Shown: in pieces, positions 38,200 through 49,714 of the stretch
How the letters are laid out: each line of letters opens with the position of its first letter
How positions within the stretch are numbered: position 1 is the first letter of the stretch
Translations under genes and position numbers: made by a program
The notes under the pieces: model-generated
Databases searched by the model: none
What the model saw: the letters and a program-made list of their open reading frames with translations, nothing else
Told to the model about the DNA's origin: nothing
Source: Dryocosmus kuriphilus
Taxonomy: Eukaryota; Arthropoda; Insecta; Hymenoptera; Cynipidae
Reading direction: 5' to 3'
DNA: 64,000 nt
Assembly (NCBI GenBank): GCA_038277395.1
Contig: CM076196.1
Coordinates: 82,649,786-82,713,785, forward strand

Positions 38200-40234
38200 G
38201 CATTTGGACAATCATCAACACTACATTCCCCTACTAAATTTAAAGAGTGTCCGCAGCATGGGACATAAAAAGCTAATTTATTAATCTTTTTCAAGCATGC
38301 TTGCAATCCTTTAGTGTGACCAGACATATTTTTAGTTATCTTTCAAATATCTTCCCTTTTGGCTTTCTATTGCTAAAAAGCAGAAAAAGAGCTCGTACAT
38401 GTGTTTGTTCAGATAATAACGAAAAAGAACCGATAATTGTTCAACGTGAAAAATATCAGGCGTTGAGTCAACAATAAGGTCCCAATATTTCGCTTGCATT
38501 ATTTCATTTTTTATGTGTTGTAAAACTTGTTTAGCCAATAAATCTGTAAACTCTTCGCAAATTGTTTTCGAAAGTAAGAAACTTTACCCCGACCTTTTTG
38601 GGCATGTGAATCGATATTTTCTTTTAACGTAGGATCAATTTCAGAAATCAGCTCTAAGATTCCTAGATAGTTGCCGTTGTTTGGGGAACCAAATACTTCG
38701 TCCTTGCCACGAAATGGCAATCATCGTTCTGCTAAAAAACGGATCACTGCAACAGCACGCTTCAAGATTTGAGTCCAGTACTTTGTTTCGCTTTCTATCA
38801 TACCAATCACTTTTTTGTCGAAGCAAGAACTCACTAACTTATAATTAAGATACAGCATCATGCAGTGGTTATATTCTTTGCTATTTTCGTGAGGGTAAAT
38901 TAATTCGTCTGTTTCATTCCATTTCGAGAATCCATTCTTTACGAAAGTATTTTTCTTCATCGTTTGAAAATATTTTACAGATGGAGCAAAAACTTGAACC
39001 AAGAGATGGGGATTACATTAAGCAAATTCTCTCACATTTTTCGCCATTTTGCAATTCGCGCTGAAAATATTTGACTGAAAAATATCTATTTTAATTTGCA
39101 TATTCTCTTTTTGAAGTATCAAAATTTGAGTTCTTATTTTGAATGAATTCGGGACCCTTATTTAAATAGTTTTCGCGTTCAAGTTTATTTTGATTCAATT
39201 TTGGTGGCCATAGAGCTGGGTCATGGTGTACAGTATCTAAAAAAAATATTGATAGTAGTAGACGTGAATTGATTTTTTAAACTAGTCAGGAAATACCTGC
39301 ATGAATATTAGTATGTAGTTTGCATCAGTGACGATGATTTGATAGCTTGAGTATTATGCTCACATCCATAAATAGTGTTTGTTCCAACTTGATGTCAAGA
39401 ATCTATATTTTTTTGAAAGTATAAAAAAAACATTAATGAATTATTGCGTGAAAAATAGTTATTGATCGAAATTTTACGACTAAATGTAAATTGAAAAAAA
39501 ATCTGTGACGATTATTATTTTAAACTGCCGATAATTCGATTAGGATTTGAACGTCCAGTACATTTTTTAATTGTCTAGCAAAAGTAAAAAGTACCTGTAG
39601 TAAGATTATCAGATAGCGCGAGAGGTGCTTGACTACTACTTGCACTATCATCAAATCCGTCAACGTTTGTAGAAAAAACGCGACTACCAACTGTAACACT
39701 AAAGAAGCTAACTGTTCCATGATTTGATTTTAATGCAAATAAAGCAGATACTTGACTAACATTTTGATTTGCAAAAAGAAGAAAATTATTACCAATAAGT
39801 AATTATTAAGAGAATATACATCTAGTTTCTGCGTTCAAGAAATAAATGAAACGTATTTTGCGTTATTGTTATATTATATGAATATATTGTATGTTATTTG
39901 TTACAATAAATAAATTTTGTTTTGAAAAGTTCTCAGAAAACTGTTGTTTTTTCAACTTAATAAATATCATTACAATTACCTGTTATGTTACCATGTAATA
40001 AAGAAGGATCATCGATCGCCTCGGGCATTGGAATAACATTTTCACTAGCAATCTCATTATTTTTATTAACTTGTTCATTAGTTATGTCACTACTTTCAAT
40101 TCTACCATTTTCTTGTGATTGTGACGAGCATGAAAAAAGTCTGTCATTTTAGGGAGCTTACTGATCCTCTCCTCTCTTTCTTTTGCACGTTTTCTTTTCT
40201 GTGCCCTACTTTGATATGATCTTTTCGAATTCAT

Positions 40235-41067
40235 TTTACAGCTTCGATGTACAACAAAGTATTAATATGTTTTCACTTGCGCAACTATTCGTTAGGTGTA
40301 ACAAGACGATATAGTAACAAGATCAACTTTAGTCCAACACTAAAAATTCAGAGAAAAAGATTTTTTTGTCAAGTTAGGACAGAAACTCTCATGTGCTATG
40401 ATGATACTACCGATGCTCATCAGGTTCGTTCGAGTCTTTCTGTTTTTTTGCGAATCAAAGAAGTCTCCTCCAGCTTAAGGAAAACAACGAAACAATCCCT
40501 AAAAGCCCGAAAAGGAAGATTAACATTTTTTTCATCTTATACTTAAAATTTTTATAAATTTGCTTTTAAATAGCGCGAAAAAAATTAAAATATTATAGAA
40601 AACTTTTTTGAAAAACATTCACTAAAAAGCAATGTTTATAATGCTTTAAATTATTTATTAAATTTTTTTGTGGTGATTTTATGTTTCTAAAGGAATTGAC
40701 CATACGTAGAAAAGTTAAAACTACTTGCGTTCATAAAAAATCATCTTTAAAAATGAATACCCCTAATTCGGTTTTAAAAAATTGGTTCCATTAGAAATAA
40801 AAAATGACCAATTTTGTTCATTTTTGTTCGTATTTATTCATTTTTGAGTCCTTAGAGTCCTTAGAGTTATTATTATATTAGAGTTAGGTTTTGGACGCGA
40901 AAGTCAAATTTGAGTTTTGATTTTATCTACATTTAATTTTCACATTTAAATTTTGCCACGAATAATTTTGATTAAATAAATGAGTCTTTACATTTTCAAA
41001 TTTTTTCTTCGTATGACGTGGTAGCATTACGATTTTTTAATTATACAGAAATTGTCTTTTCATAGAT
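40235..41067. other. Upstream flank of the ZMYM1/hAT-like pseudogene, no gene
   Basis: Any promoter of the pseudogene would lie here, but no clear TATA or initiator stands out in the AT-rich sequence. Confidence 0.35.
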
Positions 41068-41622
41068 TCAGAGGTTTGAAATTTAATAATATAACCTGCA
41101 GCCTAATAGCTTGCAGTAAGACCATTATTAGTATTCTGAGTAAAATTTTATATATCTTATAATACTTGTAAATCTTTCAATTTATTAATAATTTTTCTGC
41201 TAAAACTTATTTCAGCAAATAGCTTGAATTCTTTGTTTGTTGCTTAAATCACTTAAAATATTTTCCAGTTTTACAAAGTACGCATAAATGCAACTTTAAT
41301 ATATTATATATATGTCTGAATTTACTGATGCACGTCGAGCACGTTCGAGACCAAATTGAGACTTGGCCGAAACATGTTAAGGTGAGTTCAAAAGTTCAAG
41401 AAGATCAAGAATCAATATTTCAACAATCGGACGAGAAATTTCGCCTCGTTTGTCTCGACAAAAAACGAGATTCTCGATCGCCATCAAGTTTTGATATATC
41501 CGATAATATCTCAAGCAAATTAATTTTTCTCTCGAATTTGCTCGACCTGCATCACTAAGAATGATGCTCTTGCCGCAAGCTATTAGGCTCCAGGGTGTAT
41601 TATTAAATTTCAAACCTCTGAA
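41068..41622. mobile_element. Short fold-back/MITE-like element, 555 bp
   Basis: The left end TTCAGAGGTTTGAAATTTAA and the block GAGCCTAATAGCTTGC-like (41090-41120) recur inverted at 41570-41622. The interior has short open frames on both strands without family resemblance. Confidence 0.65.
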
Positions 41623-43341
41623 GCTTTGGAAAAAAAAATTATATATATTAGAGATTATTAAATCTGTGACTACTGATCCAATTGCACTTATTGCACTTAA
41701 AAGTGCAATCAGTACGTTGGAATTCCCATATCATGTGAAGCAAATTGCACATTAATAAAGTATGCACACTAAGTTTATAATACGGCAGACTAAGGCACAT
41801 ATCCTCCATGAATATTCTATAATCTGACCAATCTCTATACGCTACGTGTACAGCTATTTTAGATTATATTGATGTCTCTCTGGAGACTTTTTAACATCAT
41901 TTTCAAGATTAGCTTTTAAAGGGTCGATATCAAGTCCAATAATGTCGATCCTCGAGACGCTTATTATCCTTCGTTATCACCTCAATTTCTTATGTATGCA
42001 AAAATGTGTCTTTACAATATTTAATGACTCTCGCCATCTGAATATCAATACCTTCGTGGTTATCAAACTGCAGAAGTTTATAAGAACTTCAGCTTCAACC
42101 ACGTAGAATAAAGAATAGAGCTAAAGTTTCTCAAAGAAATACGAAAACTTTGTTCAAAAATAACTCGTTTGCAAACATTCAGTATGAAACTTTCTCAAGA
42201 TGTAAATAACTTCGGTTGGAAAAACATAGCTGAAAACATTATCTAAAAAACAATGGTTGATAATATTAAATCATTAGTTCGAAAATATTCTAGCTTATTA
42301 TAAATGTTTGAAAACTATTTTTAAGCTCGAGGTGTTTTCTTTTCGCTTTCGTGATCAATATTACTCTCTAAAAAAGAAACTTTTTTTGGTGGCTTTCTTC
42401 ATTCTTATGTAAAATATCCATGTATTGAAACAAAACAAAAATTCAAAATTTCCTTCAAGTCTAGCGAATGAATCTGTTGTTATTTCAATAAGTTGCGGCA
42501 CAGAGATGCAGAAAACGTACAAGCTTCAACGGTTTTCAATACAATGCTCCCAATATTGACCCGAGATTGCTTGCTTTCAAATTTGAAGCTTCTAGATTAA
42601 AAAAGTGAAAAGATTAAAAAAAGATTGGGTAAATGAAGTAAAAAATAATTATTGAAAAGCATAAAAACTATTGAAATGAAACATTGTCATGAATTCTATT
42701 TCTCTGGCGAATTGATATTCAGATGATTGAAAATTAATTAATAAAGGAATGCCACCTCCCGCGACTATTATAAGTATTAATTAAACACCAATAACGCTAG
42801 TTAATACAAATTTATTAAATGACCAATTGGAGCTGATTCCGATAGGTTTCTGCCGTAGAATCTGAATCCAGAAACAAAAATAGTGAATTCGCTCTGCTTT
42901 GTAAACAAAACGGGGTCAAAAAATCCAAGAAATGTCCTTTGAGCTATCTTTTAAAATTCACAGCGAAAGAACCCGATGTGTTAGAAGCTTTGCAAAGAGC
43001 TCAAATTAATGTGTAAACCTTCTAATTTAAAGTATAAATAGAAAATATTATGAGAAAAATTTATGTAGAGTGCTGTTTTCATTTTGCGGAAATCATGCTC
43101 GCACCCGTGCATTTGAAGGTTATGAAAAAATTCATACGGAGGAAACGTGCGAGGTAACTTTTATCATGCCAGCATGATAATGGGGGCACGAGTGCTAAAT
43201 AAGTAAATATTTACGCAAATGTATGGAAGATTTATCCATAAATGTAGTATAATTATTACTAACCAGTATGGTAACCGAGTTTTGCGTCAGGGAACAATAG
43301 GCGTGCAAATATTACCATGCTGGATGGTAACGGCTACGGCG
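41623..43341. other. AT-rich DNA, no supported gene
   Basis: Nothing recognisable. A short inverted CATGCCAGCATG-like word is near 43170. Confidence 0.45.
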
Positions 43342-44426
43342 AATTAGAAAATTGGGGTTCAAAATGATCCAGAGCTTACAATTTTTATCCAATTTTATCT
43401 TTTTTTTTTTAGAGTAAAGGTAATTAAATTCTAAAGAGGTCTGTTGAGGCAGATTTTGCAAAAAAGGCTCTGTTTGTTTGTTATGCAAGTTGTAAAATGA
43501 CAAAAAACCATAATTTTTCATATTTGAGCTGCCTGTTGTGTATCATTCATTTATATTACCTCAAAAAGATGAAAAACTGATATATTTATAATTGGTTAAC
43601 AAATCCTAATAACTTAGATGAAGTTCCTGCAATCTTTTCAATTGTTATAAACAAATTTATGAACAAATCGATTTTTGCTGTACATTGAAGCCTGGAAGCT
43701 CTTTTCATCACATTTTTCCCCGCGAAATCGAGGGAAATCAATACTTCATTAAAATCAAACACCGAAGTATTATTTTCTTGATTGTTATAAACAAATTTAA
43801 TAAATAAGCGCCTCTGGATATATAAAACGCATTTTCTCTGCGCAATCATCAATTTTGCCTTCAAAAATGAAAATTCCATGACAAAAATGGACAATCAACA
43901 ATATTTACCATTGTTATAAACAATACTGATTAACAAATGCATTAAACGGTCACTCTTTGATATAAAAAATCCTTTTTTTTTTGCACAATTGTGCATTTTA
44001 TCCCTGAATTAATATTTTGATAGAAGAAAATGACATTTGACAATATTTTTCATTGTTATTAACAATTCTGATAAACAAATGCATTTAATAGTCTCTTTCA
44101 AATAGGAAAAATCTCTTTTTTTGCTGAAGTGTGTATTAGATCACAAAAAATGAAACTCCTACGAAATATACTGACATCCAACAACACTTACCATTGTTAT
44201 AAACAATCTTGATGAATTAATTTTTTAAATAATTCTTTCGTATAGAGTAAATCTATTTTTTGTGTTCAATAATTAATGTTACCTTGAAGTAAGGAACCAA
44301 ATCGTAAAACGTCTACACTCAATATCTTTTTTCAATATTATAAGCAATGAAGGTGAACGAAATCATGAATCCTGCCCATTTTTGGACGAAAAATTCTGGT
44401 TTTCAGCAGCGTTGTCCTTTCTTGTC

Positions 44427-46409
44427 TCAATCACCTCCAATCAGCAGATCCTGAACTTCTGCACCCATAGGACGAGGGACACTCTCCTTAAGGGTTCTGA
44501 AGTTGTTTATGTAGGGATCAGTCATGATTAACAACTTGTGACCCAAATCTTCATTGGTTGCAATCCGACTGATTTTACGGGCATTGAATTCCCTTATCCT
44601 CTTGGCAATCTTATTATTCGCCTCTTGGGACTCTTCTATCTATTGGCCGATAGGCAATGGGGTTATTTCAATTACCTTAGCGCCATGTATGAGGATCTTG
44701 TGGACTGTCACAGGCATATAGAACCAACTATATAAGCTGACGTAAAGTTTTGCAGTTTCCTGGTAATATTCTCCGAATTTGATAATGTCTATTCTCTTTC
44801 CTGATGCCATAGCTTTCAGAATAACGCCAAATTTCTCGATTAGTACTTCGTCAACCCCCGTAATACTCGAAGTTAATTCAGGATCTTCAAAGAATCTTCG
44901 AGCAGTATTGCCATTATTAGATGTTCCAGTCTCATGTTGTGGAACATCCACGATCAGGCCTATTTTCTCCCAAAATTCTTTTTGAATTCTCTTCTTCGCA
45001 TCGCTCATTTTCTGTTTTTTATCGGCTTACTTCGTTGCCCATTTGCAGAATTCCATGCGATAAGCAATGTAAAAGATACGTTCCATGAAGCGGATCCAAG
45101 CATGTAGTGTGGAGAGACCAAAAGAGAATTTTTTGATCTTCACAGGCAAGATTTTGATTTTTTCCAACTTGTTCATCATGGAGGGCTTTGCGGAGCATAT
45201 ATAACATGACGATGATGATGGTGTTTCAGTGAGCGCTTGGCAAACCTTTCCGTCAACCATGGACATTATCATTTTATGCGTGACTTTGCAACGATTCCGA
45301 CTTCGACCGAAATTAATTGTTGTTGGTTTGAGTTTATCGATTTCTCCTTGAATCTGCTTTACCTCAGAGATGGTAGTCTCCTTCCTTTCCTTCACGTAGC
45401 GGGATCGCATGATTCTACAAAGTCTTGATGACACAGGATGTGGATTTTTCTAAATCGCCAAACATCTACCAGTTTCCGTGTCTATCATCTCCAATGCTAG
45501 CGGTACCATCGAAAAAATTAAGATGCTTGCATCAGATTTACTACGATCAGTGAAAGACTGGTTGTATGGATTATGGCTAGATGTCCCATCACATCCATAC
45601 TTTGAAGTTAAAGTCATTGAAAGATTAGGTCTCTGAACTAAATTTGGAAGTATGATTCCAGGTATTTCCACCAAGCGAGATACTGTATGATCCAGCAAGG
45701 CTTGCGTGTTAATACTCACACCCCCTTCCGTTATGATAATATGAGATTCTGGGGGGTAGCACCTTTTTCTGGCATCTGCTAGGCTCCTGTACGGTGGGTA
45801 GATATCAGCATTTTTAGCTTTTGCTTGAATACGAATAACTTCATACTGGTTTGCACTCAATTTTGCGTCTTCAATCAGTGCTAATGCCTCATCATCAGTG
45901 TAGCGTGTAATTCCTCCTACTTCTGTATATGATAGTTCGTCAGGTAATTCATCGTGTTCATCATCGTCATTTAACAAAAGTTTACTCATGTCATTAGCCA
46001 TTTTAGTTTTACTCGAAGATCGCAAAATACTCACGAATTCACTCTGTATTTCAGAGTCAGAATAGCATTCCCGAATTTTGAGCACTTTGCGTCTCTTAGT
46101 TGACTTTGAGCTATTCTCGAAATCATCTGAAGGTCTTCTCCCGAGACAGACTGCAACGAATTGAACAGAGAAATCTGAAAGCAGCCATTCCGCATTTCTG
46201 GCCCTGAATGTTATGTTATAAAAAGCTTTTTTCCACTTTTGTTCAAATGTGGACATGAAATAAGATAACTTATCTTCGATTGCTTTCAGACATTCGTCTT
46301 CGATATCGTAATTGGCTTTGATATAGCTCAGAAGTTCTCCTCTATCTTTATCGACACTTGTGACCAGAAAATCACAAAGAACTTACTTCGGAACTTTAAA
46401 TTCATTCAT
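44427..46409 (-). pseudogene. Transib (RAG1-like) transposase, 660 codons with four in-frame stops
   Basis: Relative of the Transib DDE transposase and of the catalytic core of RAG1. The frame is continuous from the ATG at 46409 to the stop at 44427-44429, interrupted only by stops: TAA at codon 9 (near 46383), TAG 45450-45452, TAA 45027-45029 and TAG 44640-44642, with no frameshift. In order: an N-terminal region with an acidic stretch; KYGCDGTSSHNPYNQSF, whose Asp fits the first catalytic position; a KETT-like block; SMVDGKV, a candidate second Asp; a zinc-binding pair CYIC with a downstream AWIRFMERIFYIAYRMEF helix; GNTARRFFEDPEL; and a C-terminal block with EESQEANNK and REFNARK. That block matches the RAG1 region around its catalytic Glu. 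The length and order are those of a full-length protein. It is dead unless stops are read through. Confidence 0.85.
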
Positions 46410-46669
46410 TGTTAGAACAATGAATTTTAATGAAAATAAGGTTTTCGATTGAAACTTATGAAGGAATGATTTGAAATTTACAACTGATAAAACTCCATAG
46501 TATCACAGGAAGAACACGAAAACAAAGTATTCACAAATCTGCAATTAATGAGAAATAATCCTCACTATTTTGACTCAAGAGTAGAAAATAATGAAAGTCG
46601 GGGAAACACAAAAATCCAATTGATACGTGCTTGAACTTTTCAATGCCCTTCCAAAAACACAAGCGTAGC

Positions 46670-47105
46670 AATTGAACGTTGAGTGACGAGAAAAATGTGA
46701 GAACCGGAACAAGTGAAAAACGAAACAACTGAAAATCAAGAGACACGTACAAGCGAATCAAATGACTATGTATAAGTATATCCAATCTATTGTGGCCTTG
46801 GAAAATATAAGCGCATGAATTTTTGAGATGAACCCTCAAGGACAAGAAACATATGAAACCCCAAACAACTGAAAGTGCAACAACTTAAAATCGCAACGTC
46901 CACACAAACAAATTAGATACGTATATTCAACTCCCTCTGCTCCTTCGAAAAATATGAACTAATTAATTTGGAGTTGAACGTTCAAGGGCAAAAGCATGTG
47001 AACACCCAAATAACTGAAACTCAAAACATCTAAGCAAACAAACTGAGTACTTACATTTAACTCTCTCTGCTCCTCCGAGAAATATAGGCACATAAATTTG
47101 AAATT
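46670..47105. repeat. Degenerate ~145-bp direct repeats upstream of the Transib transposase
   Basis: Three related segments share AACAACTGAAA, CTCTGCTCC-TTCGA/CCGAGAAATAT and TTGAACGTTCAAGG-like words, at about 46670-46830, 46830-46975 and 46975-47105. They lie between the start codon and the right arm and could be transposase-binding subterminal repeats. Confidence 0.6.
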
Positions 47106-48169
47106 GAACGTCCAGTGACGAAGATCAGGATTGTTTATAACAATTTTTATGATCTAATACACATTTCAACAAAAAAGAGATTTTTGTTATTTGAAAGCGA
47201 CTATTAAATGCATTTGTTTATCAGAATTGTTAATAACAATGAAAAATATTGTCAAATGTCAGTTTCTTCTATCAGAATATTAATTTAGGGATAAAATGCA
47301 CAATTGTGCAAAAAAAGGATTTTTTATATCAAAGAGTGACCGTTTAATGCATTTTTTAATCAGTATTGTTTATAACAATGGTAAATAATGTTGATTGTCC
47401 ATTTCTGTCATGGAATTTTCATTTTTGAAGGCAAAACTGATGATTGCGCAGAAAAAATGCATTTTATATATTCAGAGGCGCTTATTTATTAAATTTGTTT
47501 ATGAAATTTGTTTATAACAATCAAGAAAATAATACTTCAGTGTTTGATTTTAATGAAGCATTGATTTCCCTCGATTTCGCGGGGAAAAACGTGATGAAAA
47601 GAGCTTCCAGGCTTCAATGTACATCAAAAATCGATTTTGTTCATAAATTTGTTTATAACAATTAAACGGATTGCAGGAACTTCATCTAGGTTACTAGGAT
47701 TTATTAATCAATTGTAAATCTATCAATTTTTCACCTTTTTGAGGTAATATCAATGAATGATACAGAACAGGCAGCTCAAATATGAAAAATTATGGTTTTG
47801 TGGCATTTTACAACTTGAATAACAAACAAACAGAGACATTTTTGCAAAATCGGCCTCAGCATGCCTCTTTAGAATTTAATTAGCTTTACTTTTAAAAAAA
47901 AAAAGATAAAATCGGGTAAAAATTGTAGGCTCTGGATCATTTTGAACACCAATTTTCTAATTTTCTTAAAATGTGTAAGATTGGAATAAATAAAATGTAG
48001 GTATCTCGTAAACGGAATGAGATACCTCAAAACATTATTCGACAATCTCGAGATCATTCTGGTCACTTGAAATTACTCTCGGAATTACCATATTTTAAAG
48101 TAACTCTTCTCATTTTTTGCCTTAAACACACTATATTCATCGGTAATAATTATCGTACAGTGTAAGGTG

Positions 48170-49318
48170 CAGTCTGTTCCACAAGACAAGGTACGCGTTT
48201 TCTCGGAAAGTTTCAAAGAAAGCTTCATTTTTCTTTTTTCCCGTGAAAAAACGCTTTAAAAATTAGGGCGAACTCTACTTAATAAACCGTCCAATCGCCG
48301 TTATTCTGGATAATGGCCTGGCACCTGCTGGGCATGCTCTCGACTAGTTTTTCAGCATATTCTGAAGATGGAGAGCACCATACCTCTCTAATTCGTCGAG
48401 AGAGCTGCTTGAAGGTGAATACACGCCTTCCTGCAAGTTTTCTCTTAACGACACTCCACACATTTTCAATTGGATTTGCATCAGGAAATTGTGAAGGCCA
48501 GTTCAAGGTCACGACGCCATATTCCGCTTTCCAGCTCGTGCAGAAGCGACTGCGATGTTTAGGGTCGTTGTCCTCTTGAAGGATCCAAACCTCATTGTTG
48601 GCTTCAAACACCTTTCCTGCAGACTTCAGAAGACCATGTTTGTAGATTTTGACCATTCTTTGAGAGTTCAGGTTCTCAGTAAAAAGCTCTAAACAGCCAA
48701 AACCGCGCTGTGATATGCATCCCCAAACATGGACCTTTATGGGGTGTTTAACAGTTCGCTGGAGGAACCGCTCAACACAGCCTGACCAGGCACGTTTTAT
48801 GGGAACCCATGCCCAAAAGGACGCTTCGTTGAGAAAAATTACATTTGACTAATTGCGATAATTATTTTCCGTAGCCCATGCTAAGCGTTTTTGCATGTGA
48901 ACCTCTGAGAGCAGGGGTTTCTGCCTCGTGCTAGGGTACTGCACTTTTGTCTCAGCTAATCTGCGTCTTATGATATTTATATTAACCTCTAGTCCCTTCG
49001 CCGCTATCTTAGCTTTGGCTTCGCGCAGCCGCAGAGCTGGGTTGTGCTTGAACAGTGCGATGATCGCCTTATCCTCCTTACTCGACGTTGCTCGCATTTC
49101 TCCTCTTCCCGGCAGATCGTCGACTGCTTTTGTGTCCCTATACCGCTCCAGCCACGTTTGCACGAAGTGCTTAGACTTTTTAAGCACTTTAACAGCGGCT
49201 GAGTACGAAAGATGTGGTCCGTGTTTATTGTTGCACAAAAGCACAGCCTCAAAACGTTTAGCGTATACAGCACTCATTGCGCAATTGAAGCGAATCAGCG
49301 GTTCCGCCTTAGCCCTTC
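48170..49318 (-). mobile_element. Tc1-like transposon, copy C, 5' end lost
   Basis: The transposase 3' side keeps the terminal repeat (CAGTCTGTTCCACAAGAC from 48170), although the base pair before it is TG, not TA. On the other side, homology to copies A and B stops at about 49318, before the terminal repeat. About 40 bp upstream of the coding start is also missing relative to the other copies. A SINE follows about 50 bp further on. Confidence 0.85.
48279..49277 (-). pseudogene. Tc1-like transposase, copy C, one nonsense codon
   Basis: 332 codons in one frame from MSAVYAKRF to NNGDWTVY, broken only by a TAG at 48849-48851 where copies A and B have Trp. An intact HTH region is followed by GRGEMRATSSK. 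The first catalytic Asp is Asn (FLNEASFWAW), exactly as in copy B; the second Asp (EDNDPKH) and the Glu (FPDANPIENVW) remain with 34 residues between. This is the least damaged transposase frame of the three, yet it lacks a catalytic residue. Confidence 0.9.
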
Positions 49319-49370
49319 TTCGTGCATGAATGCGGGAATGATTTCCGCAAAATGAAAACAGCACTTAAAT

Positions 49371-49698
49371 CTTGACTTGACTTGCATATTAGTTTATACT
49401 CCCTACCTTTTACGGGTCTTGAGAGTCTTACAGAACAATTCCAAACAAATTTTACAACTTCCTTAGTCTCTCAAAATCGCCCAGTGACCCCTAAGCAATA
49501 TGCTCCTCGACATGAAGCATCTTCCCCGAAAGATCACTGGCCTCTTTATGAGGGGACCTACAGTTTAACGTGGTTTCCGAACCACGAAAGCCTCGGTAGA
49601 AGTACATAGAAAAATTCCATTAGTAATCGGCTCAGGAATAGAACCCCGGACCTCTTTTTAGAAGGCCGCCGCGCTACCACCTGAGCCACCGAGGCTCT
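49371..49698 (-). mobile_element. tRNA-derived SINE, copy 2
   Basis: Minus-oriented copy of the SINE at 22465-22782. It is flanked by AACAGCACTTAAAT (49357-49370) and AACAGCACTTTAAAT (49700-49714) as target-site duplications. Its 3' tail shows CAAGT repeated (CAAGTCAAGTCAAG when read on the minus strand), suggesting a short simple-repeat tail rather than poly(A). The tRNA-like head is at 49630-49698. Confidence 0.88.
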
Positions 49699-49714
49699 TA
49701 ACAGCACTTTAAAT

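Larger units (their letters stand above)
36034..40234 (-). pseudogene. ZMYM1/hAT-transposase-like gene, spliced, disrupted by a Tc1 insertion
   Basis: Minus-strand relative of zinc finger MYM-type protein 1, a family derived from hAT-like transposases. Three exons can be inferred. Exon 1 is 40234-39980 (ATG, basic KRKRAKEREER-like start, donor AACAG|GTAAT). Exon 2 is 39750-39595 (donor TACAG|GTACT). Exon 3 starts at 39236 after TTTTTTTAG. The phases join cleanly. Exon 3 holds the DPALWP motif, a TTF-type zinc-finger region, the conserved FLAER-PFRG-DEVFGSPNNGNYLG block, IVDSTPDIFHVEQLSVLFRY, VPCCGHSLNLVGE, NFFTASTNRW, and near the end LVTIPIENCESD, the start of the hAT dimerisation region. 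Damage includes a one-base loss in an A6 run near 40133, two stops near 39030-39110, frameshifts near 38720 and 38335, the Tc1 insertion at 36946-38199, and truncation at about 36034 beside a MITE. It could be a transposon copy or a dead domesticated gene. Confidence 0.82.
43342..47962 (-). mobile_element. 4.6-kb Transib-bearing element with ~0.8-kb inverted arms
   Basis: The left arm 43342-44155 and right arm about 47140-47962 are inverted copies, with outer ends AATTAGAAAATTGG and the complement. In each arm TTGTTATAAACAA or its complement recurs about every 140 bp (43641, 43783, 43911, 44051, 44191; 47226, 47367, 47508, 47645). Between the arms lies a single minus-strand RAG1-like transposase. 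Transib elements usually have short terminal repeats beginning with a CACWRTG-like heptamer and 5-bp duplications. I could not place these, so the transposase could either own these arms or have been inserted into a larger palindromic element. Open frames within the two arms resemble each other only because the arms are copies. Confidence 0.7.

Noticed and set aside
43586..43894. Open frame resembling the plus-strand frame at 47444-47665
   Set aside because: The two frames lie in opposite inverted arms of the same element, so their similarity is expected from the DNA repeat and is no evidence for a protein.
44640..45008. Treating the three Transib open stretches as separate small genes
   Set aside because: All are in one frame separated only by single stop codons and together match one transposase.
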